From Spiractinospora alimapuensis (GTDB taxonomy: Bacteria; Actinomycetota; Actinomycetes; Streptosporangiales; Streptosporangiaceae), in contig NZ_CP072467.1 in assembly GCF_018437505.1 (NCBI RefSeq), positions 1,426,001 through 1,490,000 of the forward strand: a DNA stretch of 64,000 bases, read 5' to 3'. Position 1 is the first letter of the stretch, and each line of letters starts with the position of its first letter. Both the position numbers and the translations under genes were made by a program. Under the pieces are notes generated by a model, which was given only the letters and a program-made list of their open reading frames with translations, was not told the origin of the DNA and made no database searches. Of the stretch, positions 33,986-42,213 are shown piece by piece.

Positions 33986-34539
33986 TACTCCTGTGTGGTT
34001 GTCAGACCGAGAGCCGAAACAACGGACTTCTCGGCATGCTTCTTGATCTCCACGAGTGCCCGCTGGGCCTTTCTCGGTAGGGCGACGCTCAATGTGTCGT
34101 CGATGTCCACGTACCGCAGCCCGGAGACGAAGGGGAACCGGACAAGTCCGCCCACTCGCTCCTCGAGCATCCGGAACCGGGTGCTCGCCTCGGCGGGTTC
34201 ATGGCCCGCGCCGTCGGCGACGACGACCAGCACGGCGACGGCGACACCGTTCGTCGTCAGGCTCGTGACGGCCTCGGTGGCCCGTGCGCTGGCGGAGGCG
34301 GTGTTGCGGGTCGCCAAGACGAGGGGGCGCCCGTAGGTCCCGATGTCGGACCGTTCTGGGGCGAAGGCACCCAAGTCCCAAGGCGTGTCGAGCATCGTCT
34401 TCAGGGTCGTCGTGCCCGCGCCGCCGTGACAGCCGAGCAGGACGACCTCCCGCGCCCAGGACGGAATAGGGAAGTCGCCCACGCTGTGATCAGCGGAGAT
34501 GGGTATTTCCTCGGTCTCGTTGCGCCGCAAAATTCTCAT
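33985..34539 (-). CDS. DUF6668-like P-loop-related protein, first gene of T4SS operon
   Basis: Protein of 184 residues. VVLLGCHGGAGTTTLKTML resembles the deviant Walker A of MinD/ParA-type proteins but lacks the usual first lysine (KGGxGKT), reading GGAGTTT. LVLATRNTASASARATEAV and VAVLVVVADGAGHEPAEA follow, again like a MinD-type core. I recall such short proteins as DUF6668 in actinobacterial conjugation loci. ATP binding is uncertain. It opens the leftward operon and overlaps the next gene by one base. Confidence 0.65.
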   Translation of the reverse strand: MRILRRNETEEIPISADHSVGDFPIPSWAREVVLLGCHGGAGTTTLKTMLDTPWDLGAFAPERSDIGTYGRPLVLATRNTASASARATEAVTSLTTNGVAVAVLVVVADGAGHEPAEASTRFRMLEERVGGLVRFPFVSGLRYVDIDDTLSVALPRKAQRALVEIKKHAEKSVVSALGLTTTQE

Positions 34540-34704
34540 TCTCAGTGACTCCGACCTTCTGCCGCCCCTAGGCTGCTACCGCGTGATGTTAAACAGCGGA
34601 TGAATCACCAAGGGCCACTCGGGTGATAGCGAGAGACGTGCGTGCCGCATTACTCTCCCCGATATCACCACGCACACTCCTCGTTCGAGAGTCGATCCTA
34701 TTTC

Positions 34705-34738
34705 GTTCGTACCAATACTGGGTTCGCACCAATACTGG
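34705..34738. repeat. Tandem 17-bp direct repeat
   Basis: GTTCGTACCAATACTGG (34705-34721) is followed immediately by GTTCGCACCAATACTGG (34722-34738), 16 of 17 identical. The 17-bp period puts the two copies at roughly 1.6 helical turns. A candidate operator or iteron pair. Confidence 0.75.
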
Positions 34739-34918
34739 CTGACAAGGCATCTAGTATGACCGGCCACAGAACGTGATGCACATCACATACACCCACAATC
34801 ATTGCCCTCTGTGATCTCCTTCCTCCAGAGTTGCCCCCCGCGTACACAAGTGCGAATCACCAGCCCACCAATCCCAAAGCGTCATCACTCGAGGTCACAA
34901 CCCGAATCACCGCACACC

Positions 34919-34946
34919 TATCTCAGGGATACCTATGCGTGAGATA
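34919..34946. promoter_or_regulatory. Inverted repeat in T4SS control region
   Basis: TATCTCA (34919-34925) and TGAGATA (34940-34946) are perfect inverted repeats separated by 14 nt, a spacing that suits two recognition helices two turns apart. Confidence 0.4.
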
Positions 34947-35300
34947 ACCCCTCAGTCAATCACGCTCGGTGATTACCCTAGGGTGGGAAGCCCGAAAGAT
35001 ACCGTCGGACGCGGGTTGCCCGGATTACTGTGAGTGTGCTTATGTAGCCGACATCGACCCCATTAGCGGGCTCGGCGATCTGACGCCTCGAGCGTCACTT
35101 CCCCATTGCCATGCCCTCGTGGCGTGTGAGATATTGCGCGGCCAGATAAACACGCCTATACGCCGGACCGTTCTGATGAATTCAGTGTTGGCCTGCCTCG
35201 TAAATGCGTGGAGGAGAAGGAGCGCCGGCATGGCTTCAGTCGTCCCGCTCACGAATTCGCCGTTTCTGGTCAGCGCGAGCTGCCCACGGGGAACGCGGTG

Positions 35301-36476
35301 GTGAAGACCCTCGGCGGGGCCGGCGGGTTATCGACGCTCGGTCTTAATCTGCCCCGTAGACCCCATGCCACCCTCTCCCGTGACGATGGTTACTGCGCGA
35401 CCGTTCTCGCGTCGTTCGTCGTGATGGTCATGTTGGTGATGACGATCGTCGCCCTGATCTTCATGGCGGCGCTGATCGGCGTCGTCGGGTTGTCCTACGA
35501 GACCGACGAAGCCTTGAACACCGACCAGGCCGGCGACTGTGTCGCCGACGTCTGGGGCAACCAGCCCAGCTCCTACGGCGATCTCGACCTTCCCCGGGAC
35601 TTCTACGACATTTACCGCAGCGCCGGCCAGGAGTACTCGATCGAGTGGTACTACCTCGCCGGAATCGGCTGGGAGGAGACCGACCACGGGCAGTGGGCGG
35701 GTGACGGTAGCCACGGTCCCACCGGATTGGAACGCGACACGACCAACGACTGGGGAGCCGCCGGCCCGATGCAGTTTGGCATCGACCCGGACATGCCGGC
35801 ATCCGACGCGTGGAGTACGTACGGCGTGGACGGCAACGGCGATGGCCGTAAGGACGTATGGGACCCCCGGGACGCGATTCCCAGCGCCGCGAACATGATC
35901 ACTAAGTACATCGACGAACGCGGCTCGATCGAGGCCGCCCTCTACCGCTACAACCAGAGCAACTCCTACGTGCAGGCCGTCATGGACACCGCCGCGAGGT
36001 ACGAGAGCGGGGACTTCACGATCACCGCACCCATGGGGTTCCTTGACTGTGAGGTGCCGGATCCCAACGACAGCGTCGCCGACGGTGTGGTCGACTTCGT
36101 CGAGGATCAGGTCGGCGAGCCCTATGAGGCCGACGCGACCGGCCCGGACGCGTTCGGCCCAGCGGGGCTCGTGCACGCGGCCTACGACGACCAGGGCGTC
36201 GAGATCCCCGACGACTTCGACGAGCTCCATGACTTCCCCAACGGAGCCAGGGTGCCCATCGGAGACATCGAGCCCAGTGACGTGCTCTTCACCGCGTCCT
36301 GCGACACCGATAACGACGAGGACAGCCAGGCGGACCATGCCCTCGTGTACACCGGCGGCGACACCCTGGTCCATGCCAGCGAAGCCGACGACGAAGTGGT
36401 CGAGACAGACATGGACGACATCGAGGACTGCAGCGTCGTGAAGGTGCTGCGGATGAGCCACCTGGGTGACTCATGA
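35301..36476 (+). CDS. VirB1-like transglycosylase with degenerate NlpC/P60 domain
   Basis: Protein of about 391 residues. One membrane segment (VMVMLVMTIVALIFMAALIGVV) then a lytic-transglycosylase-like domain: YYLAGIGWEETDHG carries the catalytic-type Glu, followed by AAGPMQFG and YNQSNSYVQAVM. The C-terminal part follows NlpC/P60 layout (VGEPYEADATGPDAF, GLVHAAYDDQGV, DHALVYTGG with His), but the usual DCSGL is GPAGL, so the nucleophile Cys is missing. It would open peptidoglycan for the secretion channel. Start uncertain: GTG 35301 has GGGGAA 7 nt upstream; GTG 35208 is in frame. Confidence 0.8.
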   Translation: MKTLGGAGGLSTLGLNLPRRPHATLSRDDGYCATVLASFVVMVMLVMTIVALIFMAALIGVVGLSYETDEALNTDQAGDCVADVWGNQPSSYGDLDLPRDFYDIYRSAGQEYSIEWYYLAGIGWEETDHGQWAGDGSHGPTGLERDTTNDWGAAGPMQFGIDPDMPASDAWSTYGVDGNGDGRKDVWDPRDAIPSAANMITKYIDERGSIEAALYRYNQSNSYVQAVMDTAARYESGDFTITAPMGFLDCEVPDPNDSVADGVVDFVEDQVGEPYEADATGPDAFGPAGLVHAAYDDQGVEIPDDFDELHDFPNGARVPIGDIEPSDVLFTASCDTDNDEDSQADHALVYTGGDTLVHASEADDEVVETDMDDIEDCSVVKVLRMSHLGDS

Positions 36477-37095
36477 GCCCCCCACCGCATTCGGTCCTGC
36501 CCCGCCCCTGCCCCTCGGACGACACTCAGCGAGCCACGATCCCATGGACCCAATCGTTCTCCGCAACCGCCTCATTCTGGGGATCCCCCTCGTCCTCATC
36601 ATCGGCGGACTCCTCTCACTCATCTTCTGGACGCGCGACACCGCGACCACCGACGTCCCACCCGGCGCCTCCGCCGACGTCCCACCACTGACTGAGTTAC
36701 TTCCGATCACCGAGGAGGCCTACGTGGAGGCCGCCACGCTGGCCATCGAGCACGCGGGCCAGTACGGGACCTACTCGCCCGGGCTCTCCGAGGACGAGTT
36801 CACCGATCAACTGCGGGAGGGGTCGGACGAGTACTACCAAGAGCTCCTGGAGAACAACGGGACCGTGGCGAGCGCCTACACGCGGCTCGCTGACGTCGAC
36901 ACCGCGACCTGGCCCGAGGTCCAGATCCTGGGGGTCGACGACCTCGCCGTCGATTCGATCGTCTTCGTCGTCAACGTGAAGGCGGTGCCGGAGTCCGATG
37001 ACGAGGAGGTCATCGATCTCGGTGAGTTCGGCTTCTACCTGCTTCGCTCCGGCGACACCTGGCAGGTCCACCTCGTCACCCAGGCCATCCATTGA
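36466..37095 (+). CDS. Single-pass membrane protein, VirB8-like topology
   Basis: Protein of up to 209 residues. A short cytoplasmic part, one membrane segment (LILGIPLVLIIGGLLSLIFW), then a soluble domain of about 130 residues ending in FYLLRSGDTWQVHLV, a pattern common to small NTF2-like/VirB8-type folds. The GTG at 36466 overlaps the upstream gene; ATG 36544 just before the membrane segment is an alternative. In T4SSs such proteins are core inner-membrane subunits. The VirB8 comparison rests on topology and position only. Confidence 0.6.
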   Translation: MTHEPPTAFGPAPPLPLGRHSASHDPMDPIVLRNRLILGIPLVLIIGGLLSLIFWTRDTATTDVPPGASADVPPLTELLPITEEAYVEAATLAIEHAGQYGTYSPGLSEDEFTDQLREGSDEYYQELLENNGTVASAYTRLADVDTATWPEVQILGVDDLAVDSIVFVVNVKAVPESDDEEVIDLGEFGFYLLRSGDTWQVHLVTQAIH

Positions 37096-37829
37096 TCACG
37101 CGGGGGACACACAGCAGAGCCACGACGTCCGGCGGTTCCGTCGTCCAGGACGACCGGGGCTCCCTGGGGAAGGACCTGTTCGGAGGATGCACGATCCTCA
37201 TCATCGGCGTCGTCCTCTGCCTGGTCTTCGCGCTCGGTGGCGTGGGGGTCATCTTCTACCAGTCGGGACAGGACGGGGCCCCCGGCGGGATCGTCGCCGA
37301 CACCGACTTCGACCCCGAGGACCTCGGAGGATCCGCCGCGAGGCAACCATGCGAGATCCCCGGCGCACCGTTCGGAGCCGGCAACGTCACCGCGCTGACA
37401 TGCGCCTCACACCAGGTCATCCTCGCCGAGTTCTCCGACCTGGTTCGCGACGGGAACTGTCACCGGGCGGGAAGTGGCGGCTACGGTGACGAGCACCCCC
37501 TGGGACAGGCCTGCGACTACATGATCATCACGGGGGGGCAGATGCCCGGTAGCAACAGTCCTGAGAAGGCCAACGGCGATCAGATCGCCGCGTTCGCGCG
37601 CGACAACTATGAGGAACTCGGCGTCCTCTACGTGATCTGGTGGAACAAGATCTGGAACCCTCGGTCATACCAAAGCGACACACCCGACCTACCCTTGAAT
37701 CAGTGGAGGTTGTACGCCGATGGCCAGTACACGAACAACCCCACGCTGGGCCACTACGACCACCCCCACATCTCCTTCTGCGGCGCGATCAGCCCCTCGG
37801 GGCAAGACTCCGCCCGTCCGTGCCCGTAG
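37092..37829 (+). CDS. Membrane-anchored murein-peptidase-like protein
   Basis: Protein of 245 residues. One membrane segment (CTILIIGVVLCLVFALGGVGVIFY) followed by a domain with GYGDEHPLGQACDYMI, VLYVIWWNKIW and HYDHPHISFC. The HPxGxAxD and HxDHxHI elements are the metal-binding pattern of an ARB_07466-like/LAS-type murein peptidase domain seen in actinobacterial cell-wall and conjugation proteins. Start is a TTG overlapping the upstream stop (TTGA), so coupled translation is likely. Probably remodels peptidoglycan near the channel. Confidence 0.75.
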   Translation: MITRGTHSRATTSGGSVVQDDRGSLGKDLFGGCTILIIGVVLCLVFALGGVGVIFYQSGQDGAPGGIVADTDFDPEDLGGSAARQPCEIPGAPFGAGNVTALTCASHQVILAEFSDLVRDGNCHRAGSGGYGDEHPLGQACDYMIITGGQMPGSNSPEKANGDQIAAFARDNYEELGVLYVIWWNKIWNPRSYQSDTPDLPLNQWRLYADGQYTNNPTLGHYDHPHISFCGAISPSGQDSARPCP

Positions 37830-37871
37830 GTCTTTCCCATCCCCGTTGTGAACAGAGAGGCGTGAACCTTC

Positions 37872-38390
37872 ATGGCAGCTCCCCTCATCCCGATCGGTAT
37901 CGCGGTCGCCCGAGTCGCTGGCCCCAAAATCGCGAAGGTCGGTGTCCAGAAAGCGGCGCAACGCGGGGCCACGCAGGTGGCGACCCGCGGGGCCACGAAC
38001 GCCGCGACACAGGGCGCGCGGACCACGACCCAACAGGGGGTCACGAACACCGCGTCTCGTGGGATCGGCTCACGGATCAAGAGCGAACTCACCGATGAGG
38101 CGATCTACCGAGGAACCGAATGGGGGATCGACCGTCTTCAACGCCGGGGCGGTGGCGCCCCGACGCAGCACGAGGCCGAACAGACCCAGTCCGTCGAAAA
38201 CACGCTGTCCGGCCAGGACGAGCGGTTCACTATCCAGGGCGAACCCATGGCGCGCGATACGCCGATTCAGTCGAGCAGCGCGTTCTCCGTGTTCGACGCG
38301 TTCAACGCGGTTCAGGGCAACGACATCGCCCGGTCCGCCGATGCGATCTTCTCTCCGATCAAGGCCGTGCACCACGGGCTCGTCGCCTGA
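37872..38390 (+). CDS. Small Ala/Thr/Arg-rich protein of T4SS locus
   Basis: Unrecognised protein of 172 residues. N-terminal 60 residues are repetitive and rich in Ala, Thr, Gln and Arg (RGATQVATRGATNAATQGA), the middle is polar and probably disordered, and the C-terminus has FSVFDAFNAVQG and IFSPIKAVHHGL. No signal peptide. Last gene of the rightward arm, 42 bp after the peptidase-like gene. Could be a secreted substrate or a structural adaptor; there is no proof of either. Confidence 0.6.
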   Translation: MAAPLIPIGIAVARVAGPKIAKVGVQKAAQRGATQVATRGATNAATQGARTTTQQGVTNTASRGIGSRIKSELTDEAIYRGTEWGIDRLQRRGGGAPTQHEAEQTQSVENTLSGQDERFTIQGEPMARDTPIQSSSAFSVFDAFNAVQGNDIARSADAIFSPIKAVHHGLVA

Positions 38391-38411
38391 CCCACCCCGC
38401 CCCCTCCGCGC

Positions 38412-40019
38412 TCAGTACCCCTGCCACGCCTGTCGGTGCCGTTCCATCACGCGGGGGTGCAGGAGCGTGGAGGGCTCCGTTCCCTCGGCGGCTTCGACGT
38501 CCGGCGGGAAGGTCCGCGCGGCGTCCAGTACGTCGGGCGTGAGGAACCGGCGCGGGGGCGCGTCCTCGGGGAGGCGCGGCACCTCGGCTTCCTCTCCGGG
38601 TACGGCGAGGTAGAAGCCCCAGTCCCCGAAGCTGGGCACGTCGACGTGGTACGGCGTCGTCGCCAGTCCGCCCTCCTCGATCGACGCGCCAACCGTCCAG
38701 AACGCGTCAGCGGCGAAGTACGGTGAACCACCCTGCACCACGGCGCGGGCGTCCTCCGCCATAGCGCCGCCCAGCAGGGTGTAGAACTCCGCGCTGTACA
38801 GCTTCGCGGTGTCCACGTCGGATCCGTCCGGCAGGTCGGCGATCACGACGTCGTAGGTCTCGGTGTTCTCCCGAAGCCACTGGAACGCGTCGTCGTGCAC
38901 CGTGCTCACCCGGGGGTCGACGAACGCGTCCTCGTTGAGGTCCCGGAGCAGGGGTTCGGAGCTGGCGAGCTCCACCACCGCCGGATCCAAGTCCACCAAC
39001 GTCACCTCGGCGACGTCGTCGTAGCGCAGCACCTCGCGTAGTGCGAACCCGTCGCCGCCGCCGAGAACCAGCACCCGGCCGCGCTCCCCCGTCATCGCCG
39101 GGTGCACCAGGCTCTCGTGGTACCGGTACTCGTCGCGGGTGGAGAACTGCAGGTCCCCGTTGAGATACATCCGGACGTCACCCTCACCGGGCGCGCTGGT
39201 CACGATGATCTCCTGGTACTCACTGCGTTCCGCGTGCACGATCGGATCCCGGTAGAGCGCCTGCCGGGCGTCCATCTCGAACTGGTCGGTGGCCCAGAAC
39301 GCCGCGCCGAGGACGAGGACGACCACACCGAGGCCGCAGCCCAGCGCCACGCGTCCCGAACGGGTCAACGCGTCGCGGAACATCCACAACACGATCGCCA
39401 CACCCACGGCGGCGTTCAGGATCCCGACGACCAGCGCGCCCTTGGGTAGTCCGAACACGGGCAGCAGCAGGAAGGGAAACGCCAGGCCGCCGAGTAGCCC
39501 GCCGACGTAGTCGGCGGCGAAAAGGTCGGCCACGGTCTCGGCGGGGTCCTGTGCGCGGATCCGCTGCAAGAGGGTCATCAGCAACGGGATCTCGGCGCCG
39601 ATCAGGACCCCGATGACGAAGGCGATGGCGATCAGGGCGGGTTGGTTCATCGACCACCAGGCGAAGGCTCCGTAGAGCATCAGGACCGACAGTCCGCCCA
39701 CCAGGGACAGGAGGCCCTCGACCACGGCGAAGCTCAGTGCCGGGCGCGCCTGCAGGCGCTTGGACAGCAGGGAGCCCACTCCCATGGCGAACACCATGAC
39801 CGAGAGCACCACGGACGCCTGGGTGATGGTGTCCCCGAGCAGGTAGCTGCCGATGGCGACGAGCGCCAACTCGTAGACGAGCCCGCAGGCGGCACAGATG
39901 AACACCGCCAAGAGGACGAGGAAGCGCGCCGTGCGGGACCGCACGGGGAGGCGAAGGGCCGCCGTGCCGGTGTCGGCGGGCGTGGACGACGTGGTCGGGG
40001 CACCGTCGGACTGGCTCAC
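38412..40019 (-). CDS. Membrane-embedded spermidine-synthase-like protein
   Basis: Protein of 535 residues. The N-terminal half has about seven membrane segments (FLVLLAVFICAACGLVYELA first). The C-terminal half is a polyamine aminopropyltransferase domain: YQEIIVT, YLNGDLQFSTRDEYRYHESLVHPAM, VLVLGGGDGFALREVLRY, VTLVDLDPAVVELA and DVVIADLPD. This fused architecture is widespread in bacteria; its role as a true polyamine synthase is not established. It starts at GTG 40019 and is the last gene of a cluster with DUF350, DUF2617 and DUF4178 proteins. Confidence 0.9.
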   Translation of the reverse strand: MSQSDGAPTTSSTPADTGTAALRLPVRSRTARFLVLLAVFICAACGLVYELALVAIGSYLLGDTITQASVVLSVMVFAMGVGSLLSKRLQARPALSFAVVEGLLSLVGGLSVLMLYGAFAWWSMNQPALIAIAFVIGVLIGAEIPLLMTLLQRIRAQDPAETVADLFAADYVGGLLGGLAFPFLLLPVFGLPKGALVVGILNAAVGVAIVLWMFRDALTRSGRVALGCGLGVVVLVLGAAFWATDQFEMDARQALYRDPIVHAERSEYQEIIVTSAPGEGDVRMYLNGDLQFSTRDEYRYHESLVHPAMTGERGRVLVLGGGDGFALREVLRYDDVAEVTLVDLDPAVVELASSEPLLRDLNEDAFVDPRVSTVHDDAFQWLRENTETYDVVIADLPDGSDVDTAKLYSAEFYTLLGGAMAEDARAVVQGGSPYFAADAFWTVGASIEEGGLATTPYHVDVPSFGDWGFYLAVPGEEAEVPRLPEDAPPRRFLTPDVLDAARTFPPDVEAAEGTEPSTLLHPRVMERHRQAWQGY

Positions 40020-40029
40020 CGGCCGCCGT

Positions 40030-40458
40030 TCAGGACAGTGCCGCGGCGACGACCAGCGCCACCGAAACGTGGGCGGCGGCGTTGACGAAGGTCGCGGGAT
40101 GCAGTTCGGCCTTCTGCACCAGGGGTCCGATGCGGACCGGGGTGAGCAGGTCGACGAGGAGGAACGCGACGATCATCAGGACCAGCCCGGCCAGTCCGTA
40201 GATCGCCGTGGAGAGCAACCCGGTCAGCAGCGCCCCGCCCTCGCTGGCCCAGAAGATCGAGGCGAACACCACGATCCCCAGGGCGACGGTGTTCGCGGAG
40301 ACCAGCAGCACGGCGTTCTGGTTGCGTTCCTCCCAGATCAGGACGTGCAGCTTTCCGGGGGTCAGGAGGTCGAGGGCGAGGTAGCCCAGCAGCATGATGA
40401 TCATTCCCACGGCGCCGTAGGCCAGTACGGCACCCGCGTTGATCAGGATGTCGACCAT
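40030..40458 (-). CDS. DUF350 membrane protein
   Basis: Protein of 142 residues with four membrane segments in two similar halves, as in DUF350/YjfL proteins. GYLALDLLTPGKL in the first half and VAFLLVDLLTPVRIG in the second repeat the D-x-x-T-P motif typical of the family. GAGGAAC lies just before the ATG. Function unknown; consistently encoded with spermidine-synthase-like and DUF4178 genes. Confidence 0.85.
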   Translation of the reverse strand: MVDILINAGAVLAYGAVGMIIMLLGYLALDLLTPGKLHVLIWEERNQNAVLLVSANTVALGIVVFASIFWASEGGALLTGLLSTAIYGLAGLVLMIVAFLLVDLLTPVRIGPLVQKAELHPATFVNAAAHVSVALVVAAALS

Positions 40459-40555
40459 GTTCGTTCCTCGTCTATGTGGGGGGTCGTCCGGGGTGGGGGT
40501 GTCTGTCGTGGTTGAGGACCTGGTCGGCCGGTCGGCCTGGGGACGACACGTGCGA

Positions 40556-40810
40556 CTATTTGCCGGATCCGGGGCCGCCGCCGCGGTAGCTGCTTCCTCC
40601 GCCGCCGATGATGCCGCCGCCACCCGATCCGCCGCTGGAGGACTCCTCGCACTCCTCCCGCTCGGTCTCGGTGCGCGCGTCGCGGCAGTCGTCGGACGAG
40701 CCGCCCGACTCACTCCACGCGGCGCAGCCGTACAGCAGGAAGAGAATCACCAGGCCACCGACGGCGAGCATGACCATGCCGCCTCTGTTGGGCGGTCCGT
40801 TGTCACTCAC
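40556..40810 (-). CDS. Small membrane protein with Gly/Ser-rich tail
   Basis: Protein of 84 residues: one membrane segment (MVMLAVGGLVILFLLYGCAAW), an acidic Cys-containing stretch (SDDCRDARTETEREECEES) that could form a disulfide, and a Gly/Ser tail ending in GGGPGSGK. LYGC could be read as a lipobox but the segment is longer than a typical signal. The GTG start overlaps the stop of the DUF2617 gene by 4 nt (GTGA), so it is translationally coupled. Function unknown. Confidence 0.7.
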   Translation of the reverse strand: MSDNGPPNRGGMVMLAVGGLVILFLLYGCAAWSESGGSSDDCRDARTETEREECEESSSGGSGGGGIIGGGGSSYRGGGPGSGK

Positions 40811-41352
40811 CCGAACTCCTCCCTGCGTTCACCGCGCTCGGGGAGCGCGATGGTGGTCGCGGTGCTGACCAGTTCGCCGTGTTGGGGGTAGGTGTGCCAG
40901 GTACGCCATGAGAGTGTGCCGGGCGACGGTGCGTCCACGAGCAGCACGGTCAGGGCGAGGGGGTCACCGGGGAACGCGGCGGCCAGGCCGTGTTCGTTCG
41001 CGTCCGCCGCGCGGCGCAGAGCCGCGACCCGGTGGACGAGCTGGTCGCTGGGCACGGTCTCGACGTTCGCCGAGAACTGGTACCGGCCGGCGGCGGTGCC
41101 GCGCGAGACGGCGTGTGGCAGGTGTCCCACGTGGCCGGGAAGGCAGGCCACCGTCTCCACCAGCGGCGCGGCCGCGTCAGGCCGACCGGTGACGATGACT
41201 TGGTGGGAGGCGCCGAGGATACGAAGTTCGACTCGGGCTCCCCACCGCTCCAGGGTGTGCGCCACAAGGTGGGGAACCCGCGGGTGGTCCAGTGTCCACA
41301 CCAGGTCGGAGGCGCGGGTGTCCACGAAGGGCACGCTGAGCGCGATGGACAT
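40807..41352 (-). CDS. DUF2617 family protein
   Basis: Soluble protein of 181 residues: VPFVDTRASDLVWTLDHPR, LRILGASHQVIV, GRYQFSANVETV and LVHRVAALRR, then LSWRTWHTYPQHGELVSTATTI. These fit the DUF2617 family of unknown function found with DUF350/DUF4178 proteins. ATG 41352 lies 2 nt after the DUF4178 stop. It overlaps the next gene by 4 nt. Cytoplasmic. Confidence 0.82.
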   Translation of the reverse strand: MSIALSVPFVDTRASDLVWTLDHPRVPHLVAHTLERWGARVELRILGASHQVIVTGRPDAAAPLVETVACLPGHVGHLPHAVSRGTAAGRYQFSANVETVPSDQLVHRVAALRRAADANEHGLAAAFPGDPLALTVLLVDAPSPGTLSWRTWHTYPQHGELVSTATTIALPERGERREEFG

Positions 41353-41354
41353 GC

Positions 41355-42083
41355 TCAGCCTCCGGGGTAGATCGTGAGCTCGCCCGGACCCACCGCGGTA
41401 CCCACGCTCGCCTCCCAGCGACCGTGGTCGAAGCGCTCGAACGCGAGGAACCGTCCGGCCGGACCCTCGTAGTCGGCGTAGTCGGCGCCGCCCTGTGCCC
41501 GTAGCCCGGTGGTGCCCTCGGAGCGGTAGGAGGCCGTACCGCGCTCCGTCATCCGGTACCGGACGCCGTCCAGCTCGATGGTGTCGGAGTGCGGCGTGAG
41601 TTCCAGCTCCGGGCGGCCCGTCCACATAACCAGCCGCAGGTCCGGGTCCTCTTCGACCGAGAGCCACCGTTTCGTGCCCTGGTCGCCTGCCGCGCTGGTG
41701 TCGGTCGCCGAACCGTTGTCCGTCTCAGGACCCGTGCCGTCCATCTGGAGGCTGGTGTCCATCTCAACGCTGGTGTCCATCTCAACGAAATGCTCAGCCC
41801 AGGTCGAGCCGCCTTCGGCGAAGCGCAGGGAGCCACGGACCCAGGTGCGCTGCCCACCGATGTCGATCATGTCCCCGGCCTTCAGGGACCGAGGGTCGCC
41901 GCCGGCGTCGTGGTCGGGGGCGAAGGGGTCACGGGGGGTCGTGGCCGGCGCGCCGGACCGCGTGCCGGATGTCGAACCGGTCCGTCCTTGTCGCCACAGC
42001 ACGATGGCCACCGCGACAATCACGGCCAGGATGATCCACATCCACACGTTGCTCGACACAGGCGGCGCTCCAGCACTCTTCAC
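41355..42083 (-). CDS. DUF4178 protein with N-terminal membrane anchor
   Basis: Protein of 242 residues. One membrane segment (VWMWIILAVIVAVAIVLW), a linker, then DUF4178 with LKAGDMIDIGGQRTWVRGSLRF, WLSVEEDPDLRLVMW, GVRYRMTERGTASY and FERFDHGRWEASVGTAV. A short internal duplication (VEMDTS repeated, near residues 103-113) makes it differ from typical members. First gene of the leftward cluster. Confidence 0.85.
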   Translation of the reverse strand: MKSAGAPPVSSNVWMWIILAVIVAVAIVLWRQGRTGSTSGTRSGAPATTPRDPFAPDHDAGGDPRSLKAGDMIDIGGQRTWVRGSLRFAEGGSTWAEHFVEMDTSVEMDTSLQMDGTGPETDNGSATDTSAAGDQGTKRWLSVEEDPDLRLVMWTGRPELELTPHSDTIELDGVRYRMTERGTASYRSEGTTGLRAQGGADYADYEGPAGRFLAFERFDHGRWEASVGTAVGPGELTIYPGG

Positions 42084-42213
42084 GACTTGTCAGATTCAGG
42101 CCCTGAGGCTAACCGTCGCCCACGACAGACCGCGCCGCAACGTCCGGAGGCGGCTCGTCCGAATCCGGCCAGGGGCAGCGCTTCCAGCGGCTGGGCCGGA
42201 GATACGGCGGGTG

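Larger units (their letters stand above)
34540..35300. promoter_or_regulatory. Divergent control region of the T4SS-like locus
   Basis: About 760 bp between the leftward and rightward T4SS arms, visibly richer in A and T than its surroundings. It holds tandem 17-bp repeats (34705-34738), an inverted repeat (34919-34946), the word GAATCACC at 34602, 34854 and 34904, and its complement-type GGTGATT at 34968. No convincing gene. Candidate for a regulated divergent promoter or an origin-like site. Confidence 0.5.

Noticed and set aside
34969-35304. 111-codon rightward ORF in the T4SS control region
   Set aside because: No ribosome site, mixed hydrophobic and Cys content with no domain, and it overlaps the likely promoter of the transglycosylase gene.
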